Below, piece after piece: positions 42,026-52,869 of a stretch of DNA of 64,000 bases. The position numbers were made by a program, and so were the translations under genes. The notes below the pieces were generated by a model. It was not told the DNA's origin. It saw nothing but the letters and a program-made list of their open reading frames with translations, and made no database searches. This DNA is from Actinoplanes subtropicus. Lineage in GTDB: Bacteria > Actinomycetota > Actinomycetes > Mycobacteriales > Micromonosporaceae. The DNA is taken from the NCBI RefSeq assembly GCF_000721705.1, contig NZ_JOJL01000002.1, positions 496,001-560,000 of the forward strand. The letters run 5' to 3'. Numbering within the stretch: position 1 is the first letter of the stretch; the number at the start of each line of letters is the position of its first letter.

Positions 42026-43255
42026 CTATTCGTAGCGAAGGGCTTCGATGGGGCGGAGAGAGGCGGCCCGGCTTGCCGGATAGCTGCCGAAGAACAGGCC
42101 AATGACGAGGGACACGCCCACGGCCAGGAAAATCGAGTAACCCGCGAGGACCGGCCTGATGCCGACGATCGTGAATTGGCTGCCGACCACACCGACGACG
42201 ACGCCGAGCAGACCTCCGAGCAGGCTCAGCACGGTGGCTTCCACGAGAAACTGGGTGAGCACCACGCGTTTGGGCGCACCGAGCGCTTTGCGGATGCCGA
42301 TCTCCCGGGTCCGTTCGGTGACGCTCACGAGCATGATGTTGGTGATGCCGATGCCGCCGACCAGCAGGCTGATTCCGGCGACCGCGCCGAGCAGCACGGT
42401 AAAGGTGTCCGAGGTGGATTGAGTGGTGGACAGCAGTTGCGAGGCGGTGCGTACCGAGAACGGCTCGTCCGTGGGATCGGACACCTTCAGCTTGTTGTTC
42501 AGGATCGCGGTGACCTCGTTCTGCGCGTCGGTCACCGTGTTCTCGTCGGTGGCCTCGACGATGATCTGGCTGAGCGCGCCGTATCCGGTGATCGACTCCT
42601 GGACCGCGGTGATCGGCGCGATCGCCACGTCGTTCTGGTCCATGAAACCCGAACTGTCCTTGCTCTTCAGCACCCCGACCACGGTGAAGAGGTTTCCGTT
42701 GACGGTGATCTGCTTGTTGACCGCGTTCACGCTGCCGAACAGGTCGTCGGCGACGGTCTTTCCGAGGACCGCCACCTTGCGGCCCTGGTTGACGTCCTGC
42801 CGGGTGAATCCGGTACCGGAGGCGAGCGAGTAACTCTCGGCGCTGAGGTAGCTCGGAAAAGTACCGACGAACTGGCTGATGCTGTGACTGCTCCCCGCGT
42901 ACGTGGCGTTCTGGGAACTGCCGCTCGCCACCGGCGAGACCGACTTGACATGCGGCGCGCTCTGCGGATCCTCGAGCGCGGAGGCGACGTCCAGGGTCAG
43001 TGACGTGTCCTGAGTCTTGGTCGTGCTGCTGGTGTCGGTACCACCGAACAGGCCACTGCCGCTGCTGACGGTCAGGGTGGTGGTGCCCAGGGCGGAGATC
43101 TGCGACTGGACGGACTTCGCCGAGCCGTTGCCGACGGCCACGAGAATGATGACCGCAGCGACGCCGATCATCATGCCGAGGACGGTCAATGCGGAGCGCA
43201 GCTTGTTGGCTGACACCCCACGGATGGCGAACCGGATGGTTTCGAAGGTGTTCAC
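42026..43255 (-). CDS. MacB/FtsX-type ABC transporter permease
   Basis: A 409-residue permease. Membrane span 1 is near the N-terminus (LTVLGMMIGVAAVIILVAVG), followed by a large extracytoplasmic MacB periplasmic-core-like domain (about residues 45-275). Three spans lie at the C-terminus (LGAVAGISLLVGGIGITNIM, LSLLGGLLGVVVGVVGSQF, YSIFLAVGVSLVIGLFFG), ending SYPASRAASLRPIEALRYE as is typical for the family. The GTG start overlaps the ATPase stop (GTGA). Such exporters are mechanotransmission pumps working with a membrane-fusion protein rather than classical channels. Confidence 0.94.
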   Translation of the reverse strand: MNTFETIRFAIRGVSANKLRSALTVLGMMIGVAAVIILVAVGNGSAKSVQSQISALGTTTLTVSSGSGLFGGTDTSSTTKTQDTSLTLDVASALEDPQSAPHVKSVSPVASGSSQNATYAGSSHSISQFVGTFPSYLSAESYSLASGTGFTRQDVNQGRKVAVLGKTVADDLFGSVNAVNKQITVNGNLFTVVGVLKSKDSSGFMDQNDVAIAPITAVQESITGYGALSQIIVEATDENTVTDAQNEVTAILNNKLKVSDPTDEPFSVRTASQLLSTTQSTSDTFTVLLGAVAGISLLVGGIGITNIMLVSVTERTREIGIRKALGAPKRVVLTQFLVEATVLSLLGGLLGVVVGVVGSQFTIVGIRPVLAGYSIFLAVGVSLVIGLFFGSYPASRAASLRPIEALRYE

Positions 43256-43983
43256 CGGAGTACCGCCCGCTCGTGGTCGTTGATCGGCCGCTGCCGGACG
43301 TCCTCGACGATGGCGCCGTCGACGAGCCGGATCAGGCGCTTGGTGTGTGCGGCCACGTCGGGTTCATGGGTGATCAGCACGATCGTGCGTCCGGATCGGT
43401 TGAGCCGGTCGAGCACACTGAGGACGTCGGCGGTGGACTGTGTGTCGAGGTTGCCGGTCGGCTCGTCCGCGAGCACCAGCGCCGGCGCGGTGACCAGCGC
43501 CCTGGCCACCGCGACCCGCTGCTGCTGGCCGCCGGAGAGCTGATTGGGCTCGTGGCCGGCCCGCTGGGCCAAGCCCACCAGGTCGAGGGCGGCCCGGGCG
43601 CGACGACGACGTTCGCGCGCCTTCAGACCGGCGTACGCGAGCGGCAGCTCCACATTGGCGAGCGCGCTGGTTCGCGGGATGAGGTTGAACGACTGGAACA
43701 CGAATCCGATGCGCCGGTTGCGGACCAGCGCGAGCTGGTTGTCGGAGAGCCGGCTCACGTCCACACCGTCGAGCAGGTATCTGCCCGAGGTAGGGATGTC
43801 AAGGCAGCCCAAAATGTTCATCAAGGTCGACTTGCCGGAGCCCGACGACCCCATGATGGCCACGTAGTCGCCCCGCTCCACCGTCAGGGACGCGCCACGT
43901 AGCGCATGGACGGTGGCCTCGCCCTGGCCGTAGGTCTTGACCAGTTTCCGGACATCCAGTACCGGATGAAGATGTTCGCTCAT
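43252..43983 (-). CDS. MacB/LolD-type ABC transporter ATPase
   Basis: A 243-residue ATP-binding subunit. Walker A GSSGSGKST, the Q-loop VFQSFNLIPR, signature LSGGQQQRVAVARAL, Walker B ALVLADEPTGNLD and switch-region His in VLITHEPDV are all intact. ATG at 43983 has AGGGAG upstream; a GTG at 43998 that overlaps the upstream stop is an alternative start. It is coupled to the permease at its 3' end and follows the adaptor gene. Confidence 0.95.
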   Translation of the reverse strand: MSEHLHPVLDVRKLVKTYGQGEATVHALRGASLTVERGDYVAIMGSSGSGKSTLMNILGCLDIPTSGRYLLDGVDVSRLSDNQLALVRNRRIGFVFQSFNLIPRTSALANVELPLAYAGLKARERRRRARAALDLVGLAQRAGHEPNQLSGGQQQRVAVARALVTAPALVLADEPTGNLDTQSTADVLSVLDRLNRSGRTIVLITHEPDVAAHTKRLIRLVDGAIVEDVRQRPINDHERAVLR

Positions 43984-43994
43984 CGTCGTCTCCC

Positions 43995-45188
43995 TCACCG
44001 GCCGCCGAGGCCGCCGCCAAGGCTGCCCCCACCGGGGAAGCCTCCGGCCGGGAAGTTCGGGATGCCGCCGCTGCCACTGGCCGACGTCTGCTGCTGCAAC
44101 ACCACGGTCTGACCGGCGGTCAGGCCGGACTTGATCTCGTAGTACGAGTCGCCGGCCACACCGACCTGGACCGTCGCCGTTTGCGTCTGGTCGCCGCTTC
44201 GGGTCTGGACCGTGTAGAGACCGCCGGCGGCACGGACCGCGGCGGTGGGAACACGCAGGACATTGCCGGCCGATGCGGTGGTCACCTTGACGGCGACGGT
44301 CTGGCCGATGCGGGCCCCTTTGGGCACCGAGGTGATGGTGACGGTCACCTGATAGGAGTTGACGTTGTTGGAGGTCGTCGCCGTGGGTGAGATCAATTTG
44401 ACCTTGCCCGTGGCGGTCGCGCCGGACAGCGCCGACCAGGTGACCGAGACTGGCTGGCCGACCTTGAGCTTGGTCGCGTCCGCCTCCGCGAAATCGGCTG
44501 TCGCCTGGATCCGAGACACGTCGGCGAGTTGGACGAAACCGCTGCTCGTGGACGACGTCGAGGAGGTGCTGGAGGTACTACTCGCCGAACCGGTGGCGGA
44601 CCCGCCGGTCGAGCCGCTCCCGGATGCCGCGCTGGAGTTGCCGACCGTGCCGTTGACGGCGGTCACGGTGCCCGCCATCGTGGCCTTGAGAACGGTGCCG
44701 TCCAGCGCCTTCTGGTCGGAATTGACTGTCGTCCGGGCGGAGGTGACCTGCGACTCGGCGCTGGAGATGGTGGCCGAGTCGGAGCTGTCGTCGTCGTTGA
44801 CGCGGTCGAGGGCGTCTTCGGCCGCCTGGAGATTGGCCTTCGCGGTGGCGAGGTTGTCCTCGGCCGAGGACGGATCGACCTTCGCGAGCACCTGGCCCTT
44901 CTTGACCACGTCACCGACCTTCACGTCGATCTCGGTGACCGTCCCGCTGGTGACGAAGCTGAGGTTGGCGGTATTGGCGCTGCTCACGCTGCCGGAGGCG
45001 GACACGCTTTGGGTCACCGCGCCGGTCGTGACCGTGGCCGTTTGCTGAGTTGCCGTATCGGAGGCGGGCGCATCGCTGACCGTCACCGTCCGGTAGGCCC
45101 AACCCCCACCGGCGAGAACGAACAAGCCGAGCGCCACGTTCAGCGCCAGAGTCGGCCGGCTCGGAAGCGATTTATACGATATTCGCAT
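43995..45188 (-). CDS. HlyD/MacA-type membrane-fusion adaptor of the ABC exporter
   Basis: A 397-residue protein with an uncleaved N-terminal anchor (LALNVALGLFVLAGGGWAYR). The biotinyl-lipoyl half-motif is SFVTSGTVTEIDVKVGDVVKK, then a helical hairpin (LATAKANLQAAEDALDRVND, SAESQVTSARTTVNSDQKAL), and after it the returning half (GTVLKATMAGTVTAVNG). Beta-barrel and membrane-proximal domains end in a Gly-rich tail (FPAGGFPGGGSLGGGLGGR). A Ser/Thr run (STSSTSSTSSTSS) interrupts the region after the lipoyl half. ATG 45188 is chosen because GAGGA lies eight bases upstream. It heads the exporter operon. Confidence 0.9.
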   Translation of the reverse strand: MRISYKSLPSRPTLALNVALGLFVLAGGGWAYRTVTVSDAPASDTATQQTATVTTGAVTQSVSASGSVSSANTANLSFVTSGTVTEIDVKVGDVVKKGQVLAKVDPSSAEDNLATAKANLQAAEDALDRVNDDDSSDSATISSAESQVTSARTTVNSDQKALDGTVLKATMAGTVTAVNGTVGNSSAASGSGSTGGSATGSASSTSSTSSTSSTSSGFVQLADVSRIQATADFAEADATKLKVGQPVSVTWSALSGATATGKVKLISPTATTSNNVNSYQVTVTITSVPKGARIGQTVAVKVTTASAGNVLRVPTAAVRAAGGLYTVQTRSGDQTQTATVQVGVAGDSYYEIKSGLTAGQTVVLQQQTSASGSGGIPNFPAGGFPGGGSLGGGLGGR

Positions 45189-45233
45189 GTTATGTATCCT
45201 CACTGAGCGTACTGGAAACCGGCCTCGGGTTGG

Positions 45234-46778
45234 CTAAGAGCCGGCTTGGAGTTGTGGGTGGAGCACCTCGGCGGACCGGTTCAGCGGCAGCAGCACCCGG
45301 AACCGGGCGCCCCGAGCGGGAGCCGTCCACAGTTGAACCGCGCCGCCGTGCGCGGTCACGATCGCGGCGACGATGGCCAGGCCGAGACCGGCTCCGCCGC
45401 CTCGGCCGCGGGCCCGGCTGTGGTCGGCGCGGTACAGCCGCTCGAAGACCCGGGACGCGTCCGCGGCGTCGATGCCGGGGCCGGCGTCGGCCACGTCGAC
45501 CACGGCGTACGACTCACCCGGTTGCGGCCGGTGCCCCACCTCGGCCACCGGCGCCGGGCTGTCCGCCGGCGTGGTGCTGCCCACCCGGACGATGATCTGG
45601 GCCTCGTCGGGAGTGTGTTGCAGAGCGTTGGCCAGCAAGTTGCTGACGACCTGGCGGATGCGTTGGTCGTCGGCCCGGACCGTGACCGGTTCGAGCCGCC
45701 CGATCCCTTCCAGCAGCACGAACCGGTGCGGCAGCCGCACGTGCGCCGCCGTCACCGCATCCGCCGCCACCTCGAGCAGGTCCACCGGGTGCAGGGCCAG
45801 CGGGCGTTCCTCGTCCATTCGGGCCAGTAGGAGCAGGTCGTTGACGAGTAGCCGCATCCGCCCGACCTCGGCCTCGATCCGGCCCATCGCGTCGTCGAGT
45901 GCGGGACCGGGCGGCGCGCCGCCGCGCCGGTAGAGCTCGGCGAACCCCTGAATCGAGGTGAGCGGCGTGCGGAGCTCGTGCGACGCGTCGGCGAGGAACT
46001 GCCGCATTCGCCCCTCCGAGGCGGTGCGGACCTGTAACGCGCCCTCGATCTGCGCCAGCATCACGTTCAGCGCCTGGCCGAGCCGCCCCGACTCGGTGTG
46101 TGGGTCGGCGTCCTCGACCCGCCGGGACAGGTCGCCGGCGGCGATGGCGGCGGCGGCCTGCTCCATGCGGGTGAGCGGGCGCAGCCCCACCCGCACCACC
46201 CGGGCGGCGGCGAGCGCGACGAGCAGCAGCACCACGGCGACGACCGCCGCGTCGATGGCCAGCAACTCGTTCTCGATACCGTCGATGTACCGCAGTGAGA
46301 CCGTGAGCACGTCATACCCGCTGCCGTCCGCGCGCCGGACCACGGCCACCCGCCAGATCGCGCCGTGTGGGCCGGAGATCGTGTAGGGCCGTTGCGACCG
46401 GGCGTGGTCCGCCAGGTCGGCGGCGCTGCCCATCGCCGGTGACTCGCCCGCGTCCGTGTCGGAGTCGCCCGTCGCGAGCCGTGCGCCGGCCGCGTCGAAA
46501 CGCATGATCTTGATCGGCAGGCCCGAGTTCGGAGGCTGGCCGAGGACGTCCGGTGGGGGCGTCTGCGGGGCCCGCAGCGCGAGCGGGGCATCGCCGATGG
46601 CGTTGATCCGCTCGTCGACCTGCCGGACGAGTTGCCGGCGCAGAAGCAGCACGCCGGCCGCGTTGCTGACCACCAGTCCCAGCGCCGCGAGCGCGGCAAT
46701 GGCGATCATCATCCGGGTGCGCAACGTGCGGTGCCGCCAATGGTGGGAGAACCTGTCCGGCAGGCGCCTAAGCGTCAT
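45234..46778 (-). CDS. Membrane histidine kinase of the second two-component system
   Basis: A 514-residue sensor kinase. Membrane segments at about residues 22-45 (RMMIAIAALAALGLVVSNAA) and 175-200 (AIDAAVVAVVLLLVALAAAR) enclose the sensing domain. HAMP follows (VGLRPLTRMEQAAAAIAAGD), then the His motif DASHELRTPLTSIQGFAELY, the N-box RQVVSNLLANALQHTP, G1 VADAGPGIDAADAS and G2 GGAGLGLAIVAAIVTAHGG. Its start overlaps the regulator's end by 11 bases. It lies directly upstream of the adaptor/ABC operon and is the likeliest controller of that exporter. Confidence 0.95.
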   Translation of the reverse strand: MTLRRLPDRFSHHWRHRTLRTRMMIAIAALAALGLVVSNAAGVLLLRRQLVRQVDERINAIGDAPLALRAPQTPPPDVLGQPPNSGLPIKIMRFDAAGARLATGDSDTDAGESPAMGSAADLADHARSQRPYTISGPHGAIWRVAVVRRADGSGYDVLTVSLRYIDGIENELLAIDAAVVAVVLLLVALAAARVVRVGLRPLTRMEQAAAAIAAGDLSRRVEDADPHTESGRLGQALNVMLAQIEGALQVRTASEGRMRQFLADASHELRTPLTSIQGFAELYRRGGAPPGPALDDAMGRIEAEVGRMRLLVNDLLLLARMDEERPLALHPVDLLEVAADAVTAAHVRLPHRFVLLEGIGRLEPVTVRADDQRIRQVVSNLLANALQHTPDEAQIIVRVGSTTPADSPAPVAEVGHRPQPGESYAVVDVADAGPGIDAADASRVFERLYRADHSRARGRGGGAGLGLAIVAAIVTAHGGAVQLWTAPARGARFRVLLPLNRSAEVLHPQLQAGS

Positions 46779-47490
46779 CGGTGAGGGCCAGCCGGAGCGC
46801 GTAGCCGAAACCGCGCACGGTGTGAATCAGCTGCGGCTCGGTCTGATCGATCTTCTTGCGCAGGTAATAGACGTACGACTCCACGATCTGGCCGTCGCCG
46901 CCGAAATCGTAGTTCCAGACGTCGGAGAGGATCTGCGCCTTGCTGACCGCCCGGCCGGCGTTGCTCAGCAGGTATCGCAGCAGGTTGAACTCGGTCGGCG
47001 ACAGCTCCACCCGGCGGCCGGCCCGGCGGACCTCGTGCGCGTGCTCGTCCATCTCCAGGTCTGCGTAGCGCAGCACACCGCCGGCATCGTCGGGTTGTTC
47101 GAGGTCGCCCCGGCGGAGCAGCGCGCGGATGCGCAGAATGACCTCCTCCAGGCTGAACGGTTTGCTCACGTAGTCGTCACCGCCGGCGGACAGGCCGGAA
47201 ATCCGGTCCTCCACGGCGTCCCGGGCGCTCAGAAACAGCACCCGAACCGGGCTGCCGGCTCCTCGCAGCCGCTGTGCCACCTCGAAACCGTTGAGGTCTG
47301 GCAACAACACGTCCAGCACGATGAGGTCGGGCCGGAACTCCTCGGCGATCGTCAACGCCTCCTCGCCGGAGGTGGCGATGCGGGTCTGCAGGCCGGCCAG
47401 GCGCAGGGCGGCAGTCAGCAGGGCGCCGATGTTGGGCTCGTCGTCGACGACGAGGACCCGGGCCCCCAGCAGGCCGGACTCATCCGCCAC
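46768..47490 (-). CDS. OmpR-family response regulator of the second system
   Basis: A 240-residue regulator with receiver domain (acidic pocket VDDEPN, phospho-Asp in LIVLDVLLPDLNG, Lys in YVSKPFS) and winged helix (RRVELSPTEFNLLRYLLSNA, VSYVYYLRKKI type helix as ESYVYYLRKKID, ending HTVRGFGYALRLA). The start lies inside the end of the upstream adaptor-like gene (11-base overlap), and the end overlaps the kinase. The three genes are thus one operon and the adaptor may report on export to the sensor. Confidence 0.95.
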   Translation of the reverse strand: MADESGLLGARVLVVDDEPNIGALLTAALRLAGLQTRIATSGEEALTIAEEFRPDLIVLDVLLPDLNGFEVAQRLRGAGSPVRVLFLSARDAVEDRISGLSAGGDDYVSKPFSLEEVILRIRALLRRGDLEQPDDAGGVLRYADLEMDEHAHEVRRAGRRVELSPTEFNLLRYLLSNAGRAVSKAQILSDVWNYDFGGDGQIVESYVYYLRKKIDQTEPQLIHTVRGFGYALRLALTDDA

Positions 47491-48835
47491 CGGAAACCAC
47501 CACCTTGTCGCCCTCGGACAGCCCCGACCTGATTTCGGTGTATTGGTCGCCGCTGAGTCCGATCCGAACCGAGCGCTGCTCGGTGCGGCCGTGGGCGCTC
47601 ACCGTCACGGTTGCCGTCGATCCGGGTCCGATCGTCACCGCCGTGGAGGCCACGTACAGCACGTTCGCGGCCGAACCGGTGGTCACGACCACGTTCGCGC
47701 TCTGCCCGTACAGCAGGTCGGCCGGCGGGTCGTCGAACGCGATCATCACGCTGTACTGCACCAGCTGGCCCGAGGACGTGCCGCTCGGCGAGATCTGCGA
47801 AACCTTCCCGCTGAGTGTTTCCGTGCGGCTGCCCAGGGTGATCGTTGCCTTCTGGCCGACGGCCAGCGACGCGACGTCCGCCTCGGAGAACTCCGCCTGT
47901 ACCTGCGTGTCGGAGACATCGCCGATGGTGATGAAGGCCGAGCTGCCCGGCGACTCCGATGTCCCCGCGGTGCCGTTGACCGACAGCACCCGCCCGTCGA
48001 TAGGCGCGGTGATGACCGTGCCCGCCAGATTCGACTCGGCCTGCTCCAGTTGGAGCTGGGCGTTGTTCAGTGACTGTTCCGCGGAGTAGACGCTGTCCGT
48101 ACCGCTGCCCGCCCGCGCACCGGAACCGGCCTGGGTGCCGGCGCAGGTACCGGTGCCGCCGGTGGGCCCGGCGCCCGGTGTCGTCGGCATCGTCCCGCCC
48201 GGGGCCGGCTGCGACGCGATCGCCGACGACCGGGGTGGCGCCGACGGCACGGTCGAGGCCGGCGGTGACGCTGTCGATGTGGGGGAGCCGGTCGGCGAGG
48301 CGGTCGGCGACGGTGTCGATGTCGGGGATGCGGACGTCCGGTACGCGGCGGCCACCTGGCACCCACTGGTGCTGGTGCCGGCGGTGGCCGATGCCGTGCT
48401 CTTGGCCTGGGAGAGGGTGTTCTCCGCGTTCGTCACGCTCGACTGGGCGGAGGAGACCGCGTCCCGCTGATCCGTGTCGTCGATGCGGGCGAGGACCTTG
48501 CCGGCGGTCACCATGTCACCAGGCTGGACCGCGATCGTCGTGACCGTGCCGGACACGGTGAAGCTCAATCCGCGTGTGTCGGTCGCCTCGACCGTCCCGG
48601 CTGCCGCCGCGGACACGGTGACCGTACCCCGCCCCACCTGTACCAACGACTGTTCGGCGATTCCCCCGGCCATCCGGTCCCGATGGAGGTAGGCGAACGA
48701 GCCCATCGCCAGCAGTGCCACTACGGCCACCGCGACGCTTCCCCACAGAACCGGGCCGCGTCGCGCCATCGCCGGTGGCGCATGAAGCCGGAATCTCATG
48801 TCGGCGGAGTCTGCCTCATCGCTTCTTCCGAACAT
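47480..48835 (-). CDS. Second HlyD/MacA-like adaptor with a Pro/Ser/Thr-rich insertion
   Basis: A 451-residue protein anchored by LWGSVAVAVVALLAMGSFAY near residue 35. The lipoyl half SFTVSGTVTTIAVQPGDMVT is followed by half a helical hairpin (AVSSAQSSVTNAENTLSQAK). A stretch of about 90 residues rich in Pro, Ser, Thr and Gly follows (for example TSTPSPTASPTGSPTSTASP), then the second helix (SAEQSLNNAQLQLEQAESNL) and the second lipoyl half. The insertion replaces the hairpin tip that would contact an outer-membrane channel in Gram-negative bacteria. It has no permease next to it, so it may serve the same ABC exporter or act as a sensor for the two-component system in its operon. An internal ATG at codon 13 is a possible start. 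Confidence 0.87.
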   Translation of the reverse strand: MFGRSDEADSADMRFRLHAPPAMARRGPVLWGSVAVAVVALLAMGSFAYLHRDRMAGGIAEQSLVQVGRGTVTVSAAAAGTVEATDTRGLSFTVSGTVTTIAVQPGDMVTAGKVLARIDDTDQRDAVSSAQSSVTNAENTLSQAKSTASATAGTSTSGCQVAAAYRTSASPTSTPSPTASPTGSPTSTASPPASTVPSAPPRSSAIASQPAPGGTMPTTPGAGPTGGTGTCAGTQAGSGARAGSGTDSVYSAEQSLNNAQLQLEQAESNLAGTVITAPIDGRVLSVNGTAGTSESPGSSAFITIGDVSDTQVQAEFSEADVASLAVGQKATITLGSRTETLSGKVSQISPSGTSSGQLVQYSVMIAFDDPPADLLYGQSANVVVTTGSAANVLYVASTAVTIGPGSTATVTVSAHGRTEQRSVRIGLSGDQYTEIRSGLSEGDKVVVSGGG

Positions 48836-48996
48836 ATCGGCATCAGCTAGAAATCGCCTTGGAGATTGTTCCTCACACCATTCCCAGCGGTCTTTGACCT
48901 ACATCTGAGGTACGACGAGATGCGCGAGCCCTAGTATCGATGCCTTGTTGTGCTTCGATCCGAATCAGCCGACTCGCAAAGGGCAGGGTCCGAACG
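48836..48996. promoter_or_regulatory. Divergent promoter region of the two-component operon and lipoprotein gene
   Basis: These 161 bases separate the leftward adaptor-regulator-kinase operon from the rightward lipoprotein gene. The A/T content is higher than the surroundings (around 48835-48910), as expected of promoters, but I could not fix -10/-35 boxes. Any response-regulator binding sites are expected here. Confidence 0.4.
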
Positions 48997-49510
48997 GTGA
49001 AAATCTGGACACGCGTGGTCACAGCGGCGCTGTGCATCGCCTCCGCGGCGGCATTCACCGCTGCCTGCGGAGACGATTCGGATAATGGCTCGTCCAGTTC
49101 GACGGGCGGTGGCAATTCGGGGAACGGCGGCGGTTTCCAGGCTTTTCAGAGTTGCCTGAGCAAAAATGGTGTCGAAATGACGATGCCGTCCGGGATGCCC
49201 GGTGGCGGGTTCCCGTCCGGTGCGCCGGGAGCGCCGCCGTCCGGAATGCCCGGTGGCGGCATGCTCCAGAAGCCGGCCGGGGTCGATGACGCCACCTGGC
49301 AGAAGGCTCAGGCCGCCTGTGCGTCGGTCATGCCGAGTTTCGGCCCCGGCATGACGCAGGACAACGGGGCGATCAGCGCTTACCTCAACTGCTTGTCGAA
49401 CCACGGCGTGAGCGCGTCGGCTCAGCCGCAGGCTCTCAACACGGCCGACCCGACCGTATCGGCCGCGCAGCAGGCATGCGTTGCGCTACGTCCCAGCGGC
49501 ATGCCGTCCG

Positions 49511-49518
<8 letters not shown>
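48997..49518 (+). CDS. Gly/Met/Pro-rich lipoprotein
   Basis: A 173-residue protein starting at GTG 48997 with AGGG upstream. A signal peptide (VVTAALCIASAAAFTAAC) ends in a lipobox AFTAAC, so the mature protein should be lipid-anchored on the outside of the membrane. The rest has two related segments, each with Cys (FQSCLSKNGVEM and YLNCLSNHGV; WQKAQAACASVMPSF and SAAQQACVAL), separated by Gly/Pro/Met repeats (PSGMPGGGFPSGAPGAPPSG). Similar PGGG runs occur in the C-terminus of the exporter adaptor at 43995. Divergent from the sensor operon, it is probably its target. The function is unknown. Confidence 0.8.
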
Positions 49519-51228
<1,710 letters not shown>

Positions 51229-51235
51229 CGGCGGA

Positions 51236-52018
51236 TCAGCTGGCAACCATGGCCAGACGGTCACTGATCTCACCGGCGGTGGCCAGCAGCCGGGCCACTA
51301 TCTCGGCCTCGGCGGCGGCGTCCACCCGCGACTCGAGCGCGACGACGCTGACGGCGGCGACCACCTGGCCGCGCTCATCGCGTACCGGAGCGGCGATACC
51401 CACGACGTCCGGGTCCAGCTCGGCCCGGGTGATCGAGTAACCGGCCCGCCGGATCTCCTCCAGCCGCCGCATGACGGCGTCCACCTCGGTGAGCGTGGAG
51501 GAGGTGAACCGGCGCAGTTCGACCGCGTCCAGCAGCCGCCGGGCCTCCTCGGGTGGGCTCCAGGCGAGCAGCACCAACGCCGACGCGCCCGCGTTGATCG
51601 GCAGCGAGCTGCCGCGTTCGTAGGAGATCCGCACGGCCCGGATGTCCGCCTCGGCGCGGTCGACACACACCACCAGATCACCGGTGCGGCGGGTCAGCAG
51701 CACGGTCTCCCCGACCGCCTCGGCCAATGCCGTCATCTGCGGCATGGCCGCCTCGGAGAGACCATAGCTGCGCCGGGCGAGCCTGCCGAGCTCCAGCACG
51801 CCCAGGCCGAGCCGGTACCCGCTCTCGGGGGCTTCCTCCAGGAACCGGCTGGTCACCAGGCTCTGCAGGTATCGGTACGCGGTGGAACGGGCCACGCCGA
51901 GCCGCTCGGCTACGGCGTTGCCGGAGATGACCGGCTGGGTCTCGGTGAACATCATGAGGATGTCCAGCGCACGGTCCGCCGTCGAGTTGCGTTCGCGGTA
52001 ACCGCTGGGCAGAGACAT
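51236..52018 (-). CDS. IclR-family regulator of the aromatic cluster
   Basis: A 260-residue regulator. The winged helix-turn-helix (ALDILMMFTETQPVISGNAV, AERLGVARSTAYRYLQSLVT) is at about residues 17-70. The effector domain follows (LGRLARRSYGLSEAAMPQMT, VRISYERGSSLPINAGASAL, VVGIAAPVRDERGQVVAAVS). It resembles the broken IclR sequences at 33412-34206 closely. It is the last gene of the leftward catabolic operon, 17 bases after FAH. An upstream ATG four codons earlier is possible. It is the best candidate to bind the tandem palindromes at 56324 and the four related sites, which is inference from position. Confidence 0.92.
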   Translation of the reverse strand: MSLPSGYRERNSTADRALDILMMFTETQPVISGNAVAERLGVARSTAYRYLQSLVTSRFLEEAPESGYRLGLGVLELGRLARRSYGLSEAAMPQMTALAEAVGETVLLTRRTGDLVVCVDRAEADIRAVRISYERGSSLPINAGASALVLLAWSPPEEARRLLDAVELRRFTSSTLTEVDAVMRRLEEIRRAGYSITRAELDPDVVGIAAPVRDERGQVVAAVSVVALESRVDAAAEAEIVARLLATAGEISDRLAMVAS

Positions 52019-52035
52019 GGGTGACAACATACCGT

Positions 52036-52869
52036 CTATCGGTCTTTGACCACGACGTTGCGTAGCTCGCCGATGCCTTCGACGGTGGTGACCAACTCCT
52101 GCCCGGGCTGCAGGAACACCTCGGGGTCTCGCCCGGCGCCGACGCCGCCCGGCGTGCCGGTGCAGATCAGATCGCCGGGCTGCAGGGTGATGATCCGGCT
52201 GACGTACGCGATGATGGCGGCCACGTCGAAGAGCAGGTCCGCTGTCGTGGACTTCTGCATGGTGCGGCCGTCGACGGCGCAGCTGATGGCCAGACCGGCG
52301 CCACCGGCGGGCAGCTCGTCGGGGGTGACGAGGGCCGGCCCGACCGGCGTGGTGGCCTCGAAGGTCTTGCCGGAGAGGAACTCGCGGGTGCGGTGCTGCC
52401 AGTCGCGGACGGTCACGTCGTTGACCACGGTGTAGCCGGCGACGTGGTCGAGTGCGCGCTCGCGCGGCACGTGGCGGCCGGGCCGGCCGATCACCACCCC
52501 GAGCTCGGCCTCCCAGTCCAGCTGGTCGCTGACCGCGGGCGCGTGGATCGGGTCGCGGGCGCCGACGAGCGCGCCGTCGTACTTGGCGAACAGGGTCGGG
52601 TACTCGGGAGTGGGCCGGCCCATCTCGGCGATGTGGGTGGCGTAGTTCAAGCCCAGGCAGATGATCTTGTTGGGGTGGGGGACGACGGGCGCGAGCGATG
52701 CGCCGGCGAGGGGTATCCGTTCGCCGGTGGCCGCGGCGGCCCGGGCCGGCCAGTCGTCGCCGGTGGTGAGCAAGGCAACCACGTCGGCGTGCGGTAGCAG
52801 CACGAGACCGTCGCCGTCCTGCCGGGCGGCGACGGTCCGGTTGCCGATCCGGACGGTGCTGAGCCTCAT
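52036..52869 (-). CDS. Fumarylacetoacetate hydrolase family protein
   Basis: A 277-residue enzyme of the FAH superfamily, which includes C-C hydrolases, decarboxylases and hydratases late in ring-cleavage pathways. The N-terminal small domain precedes the catalytic mixed-beta fold. The metal ligands fit DWEAELGVVIG (Glu-x-Glu) and a following Asp in VNDVTVRDWQ. The conserved C-terminal block LQPGDLICTGTPGGVGAGRD is present. ATG overlaps the hydroxylase stop (ATGA). In the cluster it probably processes the ring-fission product. Confidence 0.93.
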   Translation of the reverse strand: MRLSTVRIGNRTVAARQDGDGLVLLPHADVVALLTTGDDWPARAAAATGERIPLAGASLAPVVPHPNKIICLGLNYATHIAEMGRPTPEYPTLFAKYDGALVGARDPIHAPAVSDQLDWEAELGVVIGRPGRHVPRERALDHVAGYTVVNDVTVRDWQHRTREFLSGKTFEATTPVGPALVTPDELPAGGAGLAISCAVDGRTMQKSTTADLLFDVAAIIAYVSRIITLQPGDLICTGTPGGVGAGRDPEVFLQPGQELVTTVEGIGELRNVVVKDR

